DNA from: PALSA-1336 sp038203095
Lineage (GTDB): Bacteria > Patescibacteriota > Doudnabacteria > UBA920
NCBI GenBank assembly: GCA_038203095.1
Contig: JBBREH010000050.1
Span: forward strand, 1-6,873
Length of the DNA: 6,873 nt
Direction: 5' to 3'
Shown: one piece after another, positions 1-5,481 of the stretch
Layout of the letters: each line of letters begins with the position of its first letter
How positions within the stretch are numbered: position 1 is the stretch's first letter
Made by a program: the position numbers and the translations under genes
The notes under the pieces: generated by a model
What the model was told of the DNA's origin: nothing
Seen by the model: only the letters and a program-made list of their open reading frames with translations
The model's database searches: none

Positions 1-140
1 TTTTTGTTTTTGCATATATTCAATTGTATTTTTGTTTTTAAAGCGACCTTTTATGCTTATGCTATTATTATCTCATAAAATCCATCATTTAAAAAACTAA
101 CTGTTTTTGGCTATTTTAGGCCAAAGGCGTAAGTCCTACT
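1..140. other. AT-rich leader with no supported gene
   Basis: This stretch is very T-rich at its left end and carries no open frame of note. The frame of the downstream gene is closed by a TAG at 117-119. I could not find a convincing -35/-10 pair here. It presumably holds the promoter of the two-gene + strand unit, but I cannot place it. An ATG on the - strand at 13-15 runs off the edge after five codons and cannot be judged. Confidence 0.4.
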
Positions 141-320
141 ATGTTTATAAAAAATTTGCTCATTGGTAAACTTGAGGCTTTTAATGTTTTGGTTGAAATG
201 GAAAAATGGACAGCCTACTACACAGAAGTTTCCAGACAGAAAAATAAAGTTATGGAAATTTTAGGGTTTAAAGGTAAAGCGGAGGCTTTGGAGGAAATTA
301 AGAAAAGTTTAATTAATTAA
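141..320 (+). CDS. small uncharacterised protein, 59 aa
   Basis: A complete ATG-to-TAA frame encodes 59 residues, beginning MFIKNLLIGKLEAFNVLVEM and ending EEIKKSLIN. I do not recognise the family. The protein is lysine- and glutamate-rich with no membrane segment or signal peptide, and residues 8-59 look largely helical. The in-frame stop at 117-119 leaves this ATG as the only plausible start; AAAGG at 123-127 is a weak, rather distant ribosome site. The stop codon lies 3 nt before the ATG of the 516-aa gene, so the two are probably cotranscribed and perhaps translationally coupled. The tight spacing and clean frame are the main support for it being real. Function is unknown. Confidence 0.6.
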   Translation: MFIKNLLIGKLEAFNVLVEMEKWTAYYTEVSRQKNKVMEILGFKGKAEALEEIKKSLIN

Positions 321-323
321 ATT

Positions 324-1874
324 ATGTCAATTGCTGAAACCGGATTTAATCCCGAGGAGCATAAGAGCGAAGAAGGAAGTAGTCTTATGCCCAGGCGGGA
401 TATTCTTACGTTTGGGGCTGCGGCAGCTGCCCGTTTTGGCCTTCGTATTTGGAAAGACAAAAATGAGCAAGGCCAATCCACGGACAGGCTGTCCGGCGCT
501 TTGCGTGGGGATTTGGAAAATAGTTATTTGGAAATTAATGGCAAAAAGCTTAGCGGTGTGGAACTGACCAAGTTATTTAAAGATTTGGTTGGAGAAAAGG
601 CTCTCAGCGCGGAACAAATAAAAGAACTTATGGCATCTTATTCCGATATGGTAGAAGTGGAGGCCGATTTTGGCAAAGGTTTTAATACATTAAAAATTTT
701 GGAGGATGTTGAACCCATTGTGCGACGGGTAACCGCTGGCCGGGTAATAACCTCAAATTCTTTTGGTCCCGGTCAGGTGAATCCGGAGGCGGCGCGGGGT
801 GTAGTAATAAAATATGCCAGGCGATTGGAACAGGCTAAAATCCTAAGTTCGGAGCAAATTGCCACTCTCAGCAGACCCGGGGTAAAAAGACAGGAAGTCG
901 TTAGTGCTTTAAAGTTAAGTGATGACGAAAGTGTTGTTTATGGATTTTTAATTTATTATGATGCCTATAGCCATTACGGCCGGGATAAACAGGGAAAATT
1001 GCACACCAATCATCTTGCGGACTCGCGAGCTTTTAGCTTAGCGGTAGCTGCTTATAGTGCCAAACTGGAATCGCCACGCGGAGCCAAAGTCCAAACGTAT
1101 TTAAATGAATTACTTATTTCAAACCCCGACCTTAGAAAAATAGTAACACAGCAGTTGAGTTGGCCAGAAAATAAACTTTTGAATGTTGACGGAGATTTGG
1201 GAAAGGATAGCTTGGCTTTAATGAAGGCAGTCTCTCAATTGCCGGAAATTGGCGTGGTAATGCCTCATGAGCTTGAGTTAGGAGTCAAAGCCGGACAGGA
1301 AGAGCGAATGAAGGCAATGCAAAACTGGCTGGAAGCTGTGAGGCCAAAGTGGCGTGACAGCGTGAATGGTTTTTTACAAGAGGAAAGCCAAAAAGATTAT
1401 TTGGTTGATCGCGGGGCATTGGCAGAAATGGTCAGTCGGCGCTATTTGGCCGCTAACAAAGCCTATTTAATTATTAAAGACCTGGTTGGGGAAGAAAAAT
1501 CTAGGCAATTATACAGGCCTTTTGTGGAAGAGCGGAAAGGAGATTTTATAAATGTAATTAGATCCAAAAAAGCCTTTGAGCAGAAATTTCCAAGTGTTGC
1601 GTATAAGGTTTTTATAGATAAATTAATGAAGAGTCTTATAGCAACCGATTATGATACGAAACGGAAAATTTTAACCTTTGACGAAAAATATTCCGGATGT
1701 GTGCAAACGGGCTTTGAAAAGGCAAAAACTCCCGTCCATAACAATAAAAATGCTTTTGAAAGAGTGGTTAGGGCGCACGACGCGCATCCTAATGACCCAT
1801 CCAGAATTGGTTTATACGAACCCCGCCCGTTAAGGCAAAAAAAAGCCAATCAGACATTAATCACCTCCAATTAA
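324..1874 (+). CDS. uncharacterised 516-aa protein
   Basis: This is a long, clean frame with a strong bacterial coding pattern, but I do not recognise its family. It is mostly hydrophilic and helical. Visible landmarks are an acidic N-terminus (residues 1-20), then PRRDILTFGAAAAARFGL (23-40), which loosely resembles a twin-arginine signal but is short and weakly hydrophobic. SFGPGQVNPEAA (146-157) is reminiscent of the glycine/glutamine core of lysozyme-like transglycosylases, though no obvious catalytic Glu sits just before it. VDGDLGKDSLALMKAV (288-303) resembles the second half of a peptidoglycan-binding type 1 repeat. Together these hint at a cell-wall role, but each match is by eye and weak. 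The ATG at 324 is 3 nt after the upstream gene and has no good ribosome site. The in-frame ATG at 387 has AAGGA at 373-377 with 9-nt spacing and would start MPRRD, so it is a serious alternative start. A hairpin terminator follows the stop. Confidence 0.85.
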   Translation: MSIAETGFNPEEHKSEEGSSLMPRRDILTFGAAAAARFGLRIWKDKNEQGQSTDRLSGALRGDLENSYLEINGKKLSGVELTKLFKDLVGEKALSAEQIKELMASYSDMVEVEADFGKGFNTLKILEDVEPIVRRVTAGRVITSNSFGPGQVNPEAARGVVIKYARRLEQAKILSSEQIATLSRPGVKRQEVVSALKLSDDESVVYGFLIYYDAYSHYGRDKQGKLHTNHLADSRAFSLAVAAYSAKLESPRGAKVQTYLNELLISNPDLRKIVTQQLSWPENKLLNVDGDLGKDSLALMKAVSQLPEIGVVMPHELELGVKAGQEERMKAMQNWLEAVRPKWRDSVNGFLQEESQKDYLVDRGALAEMVSRRYLAANKAYLIIKDLVGEEKSRQLYRPFVEERKGDFINVIRSKKAFEQKFPSVAYKVFIDKLMKSLIATDYDTKRKILTFDEKYSGCVQTGFEKAKTPVHNNKNAFERVVRAHDAHPNDPSRIGLYEPRPLRQKKANQTLITSN

Positions 1875-1876
1875 AA

Positions 1877-1910
1877 ATAAAAAACGCTCTCGGTTAAGAG
1901 CGTTTTTTAT
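1877..1910. terminator. bidirectional intrinsic terminator
   Basis: The arms AAAAAACGCTCT (1879-1890) and AGAGCGTTTTTT (1897-1908) pair perfectly around a 6-nt loop, and the flanking AT/AT extends the pairing. The U-run on one strand and the A-run on the other mean it should stop both the 516-aa gene transcript (+), whose stop codon ends at 1874, and hppA transcripts (-) arriving from the right. Confidence 0.88.
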
Positions 1911-1917
1911 TGGATAG

Positions 1918-2063
1918 TTACGGAGCGTCCTACCCTTCTTAAGGGAAGGTGGCAGCGAGGCTGACGGAAGGGTTGGAGTATTTTGCTCGTGATTATCCAA
2001 CCACCTCCCCCCGCCAAGGCGGGGTACTCCTCCTTGGAAAGGAGGAGAGGCTCCGCGGTTAAG
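1918..2063. repeat. composite palindromic repeat of two inverted halves
   Basis: Two related GC-rich blocks face each other around the AT-rich centre AGTATTTTGCTCGTGATTAT. The left half runs from CGGAGC (1921-1926) to GGAAGGGTTGG (1966-1976). The right half, read in reverse complement, likewise starts CGGAGC, has a hairpin, and ends GGTTGG. Perfect hairpins on the right are CCCCGCC/GGCGGGG (2009-2015, 2018-2024) and CTCCTCCTT/AAGGAGGAG (2027-2035, 2039-2047). On the left, ACCCTTC (1932-1938) pairs with GAAGGGT (1968-1974). It fills the space between the convergent genes and ends 1-2 nt from the hppA stop codon. It looks like a dispersed REP/MITE-like repeat; no protein is encoded. Confidence 0.75.
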
Positions 2064-2064
2064 C

Positions 2065-4128
2065 TTACGGTTTCAAAAATTTTACCAAAAGTAGCGCTAC
2101 AATGTTTATGATCTTGATCATCGGGTTAATTGCCGGGCCCGCGGTATCTTTGTACGGGTCGCCAACGGTGTCGCCGGTGACTGCGGCTTTGTGGGCTTCG
2201 CTGCCTTTGCCGCCGTATTGACCTTCTTCAATATATTTTTTAGCGTTATCCCAAGCGGCTCCGCCGGTGGTCATGGAAATTCCTACAAACAAACCGGTAA
2301 CAATCGTTCCAACTAGCAAACCTCCAAGTGCCGCGGCGCCTAAAGTTAATCCAACTACAATCGGCACCACTACCGGAATTAATGCCGGCACAACCATTTC
2401 TTTAATGGCGGCTTTGGTAACAATGTCTACGGCAGCGGAGTAATCGGGTTTGCCCGTGCCATCCATAATGCCTTTAATTTCCCTAAATTGCCTTCGTACT
2501 TCTTCCACCACGGCCTTGGCCGCGTTACCAACTGCACTCATTGCAATTGAGGCAAACAAATAAGGCAATAAGCCACCTATAAGTAAGCCAACTAAAACTT
2601 TGCTATTACTAAGATCAAATACCGTAGAAATCCCCGCAGCGTTTAATTCCTGCGTATAGGCTGCAAACAGCACCATAGCGGCCAAACCGGCGCTGGCTAT
2701 AGCATAACCCTTGGTAACGGCTTTTGTGGTGTTTCCAACGGCATCTAGTGGGTCAGTTACGTCTCTTACGCTTTTATCCAGCCCTGCCATTTCCGCAATT
2801 CCGCCGGCATTGTCGGTAATTGGACCAAAGGCGTCTATTGCTACAACAATTCCGGTAAGGCTCAACATCGACATCACGGCCAAAGCAATACCGTAAAGTC
2901 CGGCAAGCTGAAAGGCAGTTAAAATCGCAACTACAATTACCAGAACAGGAGCTGCGGTAGATTGCATACCAACAGCTAATCCTTTAATTATGTTGGTTCC
3001 GTGCCCAGTAGTTGAGGCCGCGGCAATGTCTTTAACAGGGGAGAAAGACTTGGAAGTGTAGTATTCGGTGATTACGGTTATAAGTCCGGTAACAACCAAA
3101 CCAATTAACGCGCAGTAAAAAAGATTGTTGATAGAATACAGACCATTGTTATTCATCAGTCCTTTTGTAATTGGATAGAATGCAATTGCGCTCAAAATTC
3201 CGGTTACGGCAAAACCTTTATACATAGCGCCCATTACGTTTTGGCTTTTGCCGAGTTTAACAAACCAAGTGCCGATGATTGTGGTGATAATGGAAATAGC
3301 GCCGATGAGGAGGGGATAAATAAGAGCGTTTGAAGCATAAAATGGCGGAATATACATTTGAAGACCATTTGTGTTTATCCCAAGATCTTTAAAAGTAAAA
3401 CTTCCCAGCAAAATAACCGCAATGGTAGAAACCACATAAGTTTCAAACAAGTCCGCGGCCATACCGGCGCAGTCGCCAACGTTGTCGCCAACGTTGTCGG
3501 CAATTACTCCGGGGTTTCTTGGATCATCTTCCGGAATGCCCGCTTCAACTTTGCCAACCATATCGGTTCCTACATCTGCCCCTTTGGTAAAAATGCCGCC
3601 ACCCAAACGGGCAAAAACAGAAATTAAAGATGCGCCAAAAGCCAGACCGGCAAAAGCAGAAAGATCGTTAGTCGGTCTAACAGCAGTCATATAAAATCCG
3701 GTGACAGATAAAAGACCAAGACCTGCTACAAATAACCCCGTAACCGCGCCGCCTTCAAATGCTAGCGACAAAGCAGCCGCTAAACCTTTTTTAGCAGCTT
3801 CGGCAGTGCGCACATTAGCACGGACAGAAATGTTCATGCCAATAAATCCGGCAAGAGCAGAAAGAAGAGCGCCCAATACAAAACCTTCCATGGTGTGGGC
3901 TGAGAAGCCGGCTATCCACATTAAAACTAAAACTATAACACCCACTATACCAACTGTTTTATATTGCCTGGACAAATAAGCCTTAGCGCCAGCTTGAATA
4001 GCTGCCGCAATTTCCAGCATTTTGCCACTGCCGGCAGGGGATTTTAAAATTTTGTATATCAAAAAAGCACCATATAATAGTGCCAGAACTGCCGCCGCTA
4101 AGGCGTACCACAAGTAAGTATTTTCCAT
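2065..4128 (-). CDS. hppA: K+-independent H+-translocating membrane pyrophosphatase
   Basis: This integral membrane enzyme couples hydrolysis of pyrophosphate to pumping of protons across the cytoplasmic membrane, conserving energy from biosynthetic PPi. At 687 aa it is full length for the family and has the usual many-pass hydrophobic pattern. Signature motifs are intact: GADVGTDMVGKVE (183-195), the acidic EDDPRNP and DNVGDNVGDCAG region (200-222) for Mg-PPi binding, DAFGPITDNAGGIAEM (432-447), and the C-terminal TGDTVGDPYKDTAGPAINP (651-669). The GNTTKAVTKG segment has Lys469 and Thr472 where K+-dependent enzymes have Ala and Gly/Ala. By family knowledge this marks the K+-independent, proton-pumping class. 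The start ATG lies about 27 nt after the predicted transcription start and has no Shine-Dalgarno sequence. The gene stands alone, convergent with the 516-aa gene. No frameshift or missing motif is seen. Confidence 0.97.
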   Translation of the reverse strand: MENTYLWYALAAAVLALLYGAFLIYKILKSPAGSGKMLEIAAAIQAGAKAYLSRQYKTVGIVGVIVLVLMWIAGFSAHTMEGFVLGALLSALAGFIGMNISVRANVRTAEAAKKGLAAALSLAFEGGAVTGLFVAGLGLLSVTGFYMTAVRPTNDLSAFAGLAFGASLISVFARLGGGIFTKGADVGTDMVGKVEAGIPEDDPRNPGVIADNVGDNVGDCAGMAADLFETYVVSTIAVILLGSFTFKDLGINTNGLQMYIPPFYASNALIYPLLIGAISIITTIIGTWFVKLGKSQNVMGAMYKGFAVTGILSAIAFYPITKGLMNNNGLYSINNLFYCALIGLVVTGLITVITEYYTSKSFSPVKDIAAASTTGHGTNIIKGLAVGMQSTAAPVLVIVVAILTAFQLAGLYGIALAVMSMLSLTGIVVAIDAFGPITDNAGGIAEMAGLDKSVRDVTDPLDAVGNTTKAVTKGYAIASAGLAAMVLFAAYTQELNAAGISTVFDLSNSKVLVGLLIGGLLPYLFASIAMSAVGNAAKAVVEEVRRQFREIKGIMDGTGKPDYSAAVDIVTKAAIKEMVVPALIPVVVPIVVGLTLGAAALGGLLVGTIVTGLFVGISMTTGGAAWDNAKKYIEEGQYGGKGSEAHKAAVTGDTVGDPYKDTAGPAINPMIKIINIVALLLVKFLKP

Positions 4129-4160
4129 TTGTTTATTAAATAGTTAATAATTCTTGAGTT

Positions 4161-4189
4161 ATTATAGTAAATTATGGGAAATAAATCAA
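4161..4189 (-). promoter_or_regulatory. hppA promoter
   Basis: Read on the - strand, TTGATT (4184-4189) is followed by a 17-nt spacer and a perfect TATAAT (4161-4166). Transcription would start near 4155, giving a leader of roughly 27 nt before the hppA ATG. The 8-bp repeat bordering the upstream MITE begins only 3 nt beyond the -35 box, so the native upstream sequence has been displaced. Confidence 0.8.
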
Positions 4190-4192
4190 TGG

Positions 4193-4200
4193 CTTTACGG
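4193..4200. repeat. left target-site duplication CTTTACGG
   Basis: This CTTTACGG abuts the left terminus of the MITE-like element and is identical to 4363-4370 on its right side. The pair reads as an 8-bp target duplication. Confidence 0.8.
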
Positions 4201-4362
4201 GTAACTGCTTGCTGACTGCGGTGTAGCGTGCTCATTTATGGGCTTTCTGGAGGGCCGATAAACTTGTCCCGTTCTTCGACAAGGGATCGGCGCACTACAC
4301 CAATACTCGGAAATCAGGTACTGGAAAATTAGGATAAATTTTAATGCTGAGTGAGCAGTTAC
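4201..4362. mobile_element. 162-bp MITE-like non-autonomous element
   Basis: The termini are perfect 9-bp inverted repeats, GTAACTGCT (4201-4209) and AGCAGTTAC (4354-4362), with partial match for a few more bases. They are bordered exactly by the 8-bp direct repeat CTTTACGG. No transposase is encoded; the interior folds as nested stems: GGTGTAG/CTACACC (4220-4226, 4295-4301), GCCGAT/ATCGGC (4254-4259, 4286-4291) and CTTGTC/GACAAG (4263-4268, 4278-4283). From family knowledge, GTAA ends with 8-bp duplications fit IS66-type transposition, so a related transposase elsewhere in the genome may mobilise it. That family link is an inference. The element inserted in the edge of the palindromic repeat to its right, immediately upstream of the hppA promoter. 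Confidence 0.82.
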
Positions 4363-4370
4363 CTTTACGG
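4363..4370. repeat. right target-site duplication CTTTACGG
   Basis: This is the second copy of the 8-bp duplication. It is also the left terminus of the palindromic element 4363-4461, which shows that the MITE inserted into an already existing repeat. Confidence 0.8.
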
Positions 4371-4461
4371 AAGTACCGAGAGGACGCATACGGATATATG
4401 GACTGATGAGAGGTCCTAGCGGTTTTTCCGTATATCCGTATCACTTCCGTATTCCGTAAAG
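4363..4461. repeat. palindromic TACGGA-type repeat, copy 1
   Basis: The outer arms CTTTACGGAA (4363-4372) and TTCCGTAAAG (4452-4461) are perfect inverted repeats. Inner arms are ATACGGATATA (4388-4398) with TATATCCGTAT (4431-4441), and ACCG-AGA-GGAC (4375-4385) with GTCC-TAG-CGGT (4413-4423). The unit TACGGA/TCCGTA recurs six times. A shorter relative lies at 5145-5216, in which CTTTACGGAATACGGA is the exact reverse complement of 4446-4461. No coding potential is seen. It lies just past the terminator of the 179-aa gene. Confidence 0.75.
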
Positions 4462-4464
4462 GCA

Positions 4465-4513
4465 ATAAAAAAGGTATTTATAGATATTGGAAGCACCAAT
4501 ATCTATAAATACC
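4465..4513 (-). terminator. intrinsic terminator of the 179-aa gene
   Basis: The arms GGTATTTATAGATATTGG (4473-4490) and CCAATATCTATAAATACC (4496-4513) form a perfect 18-bp stem with a 5-nt loop. On the - strand the stem is followed by six U (4467-4472). It begins 20 nt after the TAA of the PsbP-like gene. The stem is unusually long and AT-rich for a terminator. There is no U-run in the + direction, so it is one-way. Confidence 0.85.
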
Positions 4514-4533
4514 CCAATATCAATTAATAGCTA

Positions 4534-5073
4534 TTATTGAAACTCAACCGAATTCACCAGCGCGTCAAAATCTGGAGTTAGGCTTAAAGACTGCCCAATA
4601 TCAAAAGTATAAAAAAGGCTGTGGGCTTTAATGCCGTAAAGTTGGTTGTTGACGTTATAAGCTTCTTGCCCGGCTATGTTTTCGGTTTTGGTGGGCAAGC
4701 CGTCCATTAAATAAAATTCTTTGGGGCTAATATAAATTTTAATGTTAAAGAATTTAGCGCCAGGGTCAATTTGAATAACCGTAAAACCGGCCTTCGTTTT
4801 AATAGGTAAAATTTTCCAGTCCGGTTTGTACAAGAAGCTTAAAGACAGGTCTTTGTTTGTATATGTTTTCCAAGTTGAAGTATTAACTATCTGAGGTTGC
4901 ACGGGTGTTATTTCAACCCTTTTGTTCTGAGTTGTTTTTGGCTTGGTAGCGTGAACAATTACTACTTGGTCGTCAAGCAAATCTGCCCACAGCCTTAAGC
5001 AAAGGAATGAACCAATTACGGCAATAAAAACCAGGATAATAAAACTTTTGGATTGTGGTGAGATTTTTTTCAC
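4534..5073 (-). CDS. membrane-anchored PsbP-like domain protein, 179 aa
   Basis: A lysine-containing N-terminus is followed by one hydrophobic helix (about residues 10-30), then a polar linker rich in Thr, Gln and Lys (40-66). An extracytoplasmic domain begins WKTYTNKDLSLSFLYKPDW (68-86) and ends LVNSVEFQ. This WxxYxNxxxxxSFxYPxxW start and closing hydrophobic strand are typical of PsbP-like/DUF1795-type small domains common in Patescibacteria; here the usual YP is YKP. Cys25 sits inside the helix but does not make a good lipobox, so I read it as an uncleaved anchor. The biochemical role is unknown. The start is GTG (5071-5073); the nearby ATG at 5073-5075 is in another frame and hits TGA at once. 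There is no Shine-Dalgarno sequence. It has its own promoter (5109-5137) and a strong terminator, so it appears monocistronic. Confidence 0.88.
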   Translation of the reverse strand: MKKISPQSKSFIILVFIAVIGSFLCLRLWADLLDDQVVIVHATKPKTTQNKRVEITPVQPQIVNTSTWKTYTNKDLSLSFLYKPDWKILPIKTKAGFTVIQIDPGAKFFNIKIYISPKEFYLMDGLPTKTENIAGQEAYNVNNQLYGIKAHSLFYTFDIGQSLSLTPDFDALVNSVEFQ

Positions 5074-5108
5074 ATTTTTGATTTCTACAAGATGATAACC
5101 TTATTTTT

Positions 5109-5137
5109 ATAGTAAAATGATTATTTAATTATGTCAA
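5109..5137 (-). promoter_or_regulatory. promoter of the 179-aa PsbP-like gene
   Basis: On the - strand a perfect TTGACA (5132-5137), a 17-nt spacer and TACTAT (5109-5114) precede the GTG start by about 35 nt. The predicted leader is about 30 nt. TATAAA at 5106-5111 is an alternative -10 but would need a 20-nt spacer. Confidence 0.7.
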
Positions 5138-5144
5138 ATTTTGT

Positions 5145-5216
5145 CTTTACGGAATACGGACTAGTTTAGTTCTAAGTGTTCTCTCCGTATCCGTATCGGA
5201 TTCATACTCCGCAAAG
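5145..5216. repeat. palindromic TACGGA-type repeat, copy 2
   Basis: CTTTACGGA (5145-5153) pairs with TCCGCAAAG (5208-5216) with one mismatch, and ATACGGA (5154-5160) pairs with TCCGTAT (5184-5190), followed by another CCGTAT. It is related to 4363-4461 but shorter in the centre. It starts 4 nt beyond the stop of the 59-aa miniprotein gene and lies just upstream of the PsbP-like gene promoter, so its hairpin could also protect or end the upstream transcript. Confidence 0.7.
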
Positions 5217-5220
5217 TTTT

Positions 5221-5400
5221 CTATTTCCCAAATAGCTTATCTAAGCCTGCATTATTTCCACAATAGTAAAGATGTGAGGTTAGATTTACGCAGTAACCTG
5301 GGTTTTTACTAACAAAGGAATATTTAGGCAAAAACCAATACAAAAAAATAATAATAAGAATAACAATAACGTAAAAAAAGATTTTGAGAGATTTGAGCAT
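5221..5400 (-). CDS. single-pass membrane miniprotein, 59 aa
   Basis: A complete ATG-to-TAG frame encodes MLKSLKIFFYVIVILIIIFL and onward to DKLFGK, 59 residues in all. A basic N-terminus is followed by a strongly hydrophobic helix (about 7-24), then a short outward-facing tail with two cysteines, Cys37 and Cys47, in YCVNLTSHLYYCG, which could form a disulfide outside the membrane. I do not recognise the family. Support for reality comes from the coherent membrane topology and a good promoter (5432-5460) about 30 nt upstream of the ATG; there is no Shine-Dalgarno sequence, as for the neighbouring - strand genes. The palindromic repeat 5145-5216 starts 4 nt after its stop. Function is unknown; a small envelope or regulatory peptide is possible. 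Confidence 0.6.
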   Translation of the reverse strand: MLKSLKIFFYVIVILIIIFLYWFLPKYSFVSKNPGYCVNLTSHLYYCGNNAGLDKLFGK

Positions 5401-5431
5401 TTTAGTTTCTGGATGGATTGCTTATGCCTTA

Positions 5432-5460
5432 ATAGTATCACAGCTTGAAAAAAGCCTCAA
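5432..5460 (-). promoter_or_regulatory. promoter of the 59-aa membrane miniprotein
   Basis: On the - strand TTGAGG (5455-5460), a 17-nt spacer and TACTAT (5432-5437) preceded by TGA give an extended -10 promoter. The predicted leader is about 25 nt. It shares bases 5445-5460 with the divergent tRNA promoter. Confidence 0.6.
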
Positions 5461-5473
5461 TAACTGATAAAAT
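5445..5473 (+). promoter_or_regulatory. promoter of tRNA-Gln
   Basis: TTGAAA (5445-5450), a 17-nt spacer and TAAAAT (5468-5473) with a TGA extension form a good sigma70-type promoter. Transcription from about 5480 would give a leader near 57 nt before the tRNA. It overlaps the divergent miniprotein promoter, and its transcript is antisense to the last codons of the recombinase. Confidence 0.65.
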
Positions 5474-5481
5474 ATCGGAAG

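Noticed and set aside
1..15. Start of a possible divergent gene (MQKQK) on the - strand at the left edge
   Set aside because: Only five codons are visible in a low-complexity region; it cannot be supported.
2711..3979. Several + strand open frames of 61-92 aa inside hppA
   Set aside because: These are reverse-strand shadows of a highly constrained hppA sequence.
4195..4389. A 64-aa open frame on the - strand across the MITE
   Set aside because: It lies entirely over the MITE, its duplication and the start of the next repeat; the sequence is explained by inverted repeats and the peptide has no protein-like features.
4400..4423. CTGATGAG resembling a hammerhead ribozyme core
   Set aside because: No GAAA core segment or correctly placed stems follow on either strand; the bases are explained by the ACCG-AGA-GGAC inverted arms.
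4363..5216. CRISPR-like array from repeated TACGGA units
   Set aside because: The units are 6-7 bp, inverted and irregularly spaced, with no repeat-spacer periodicity.
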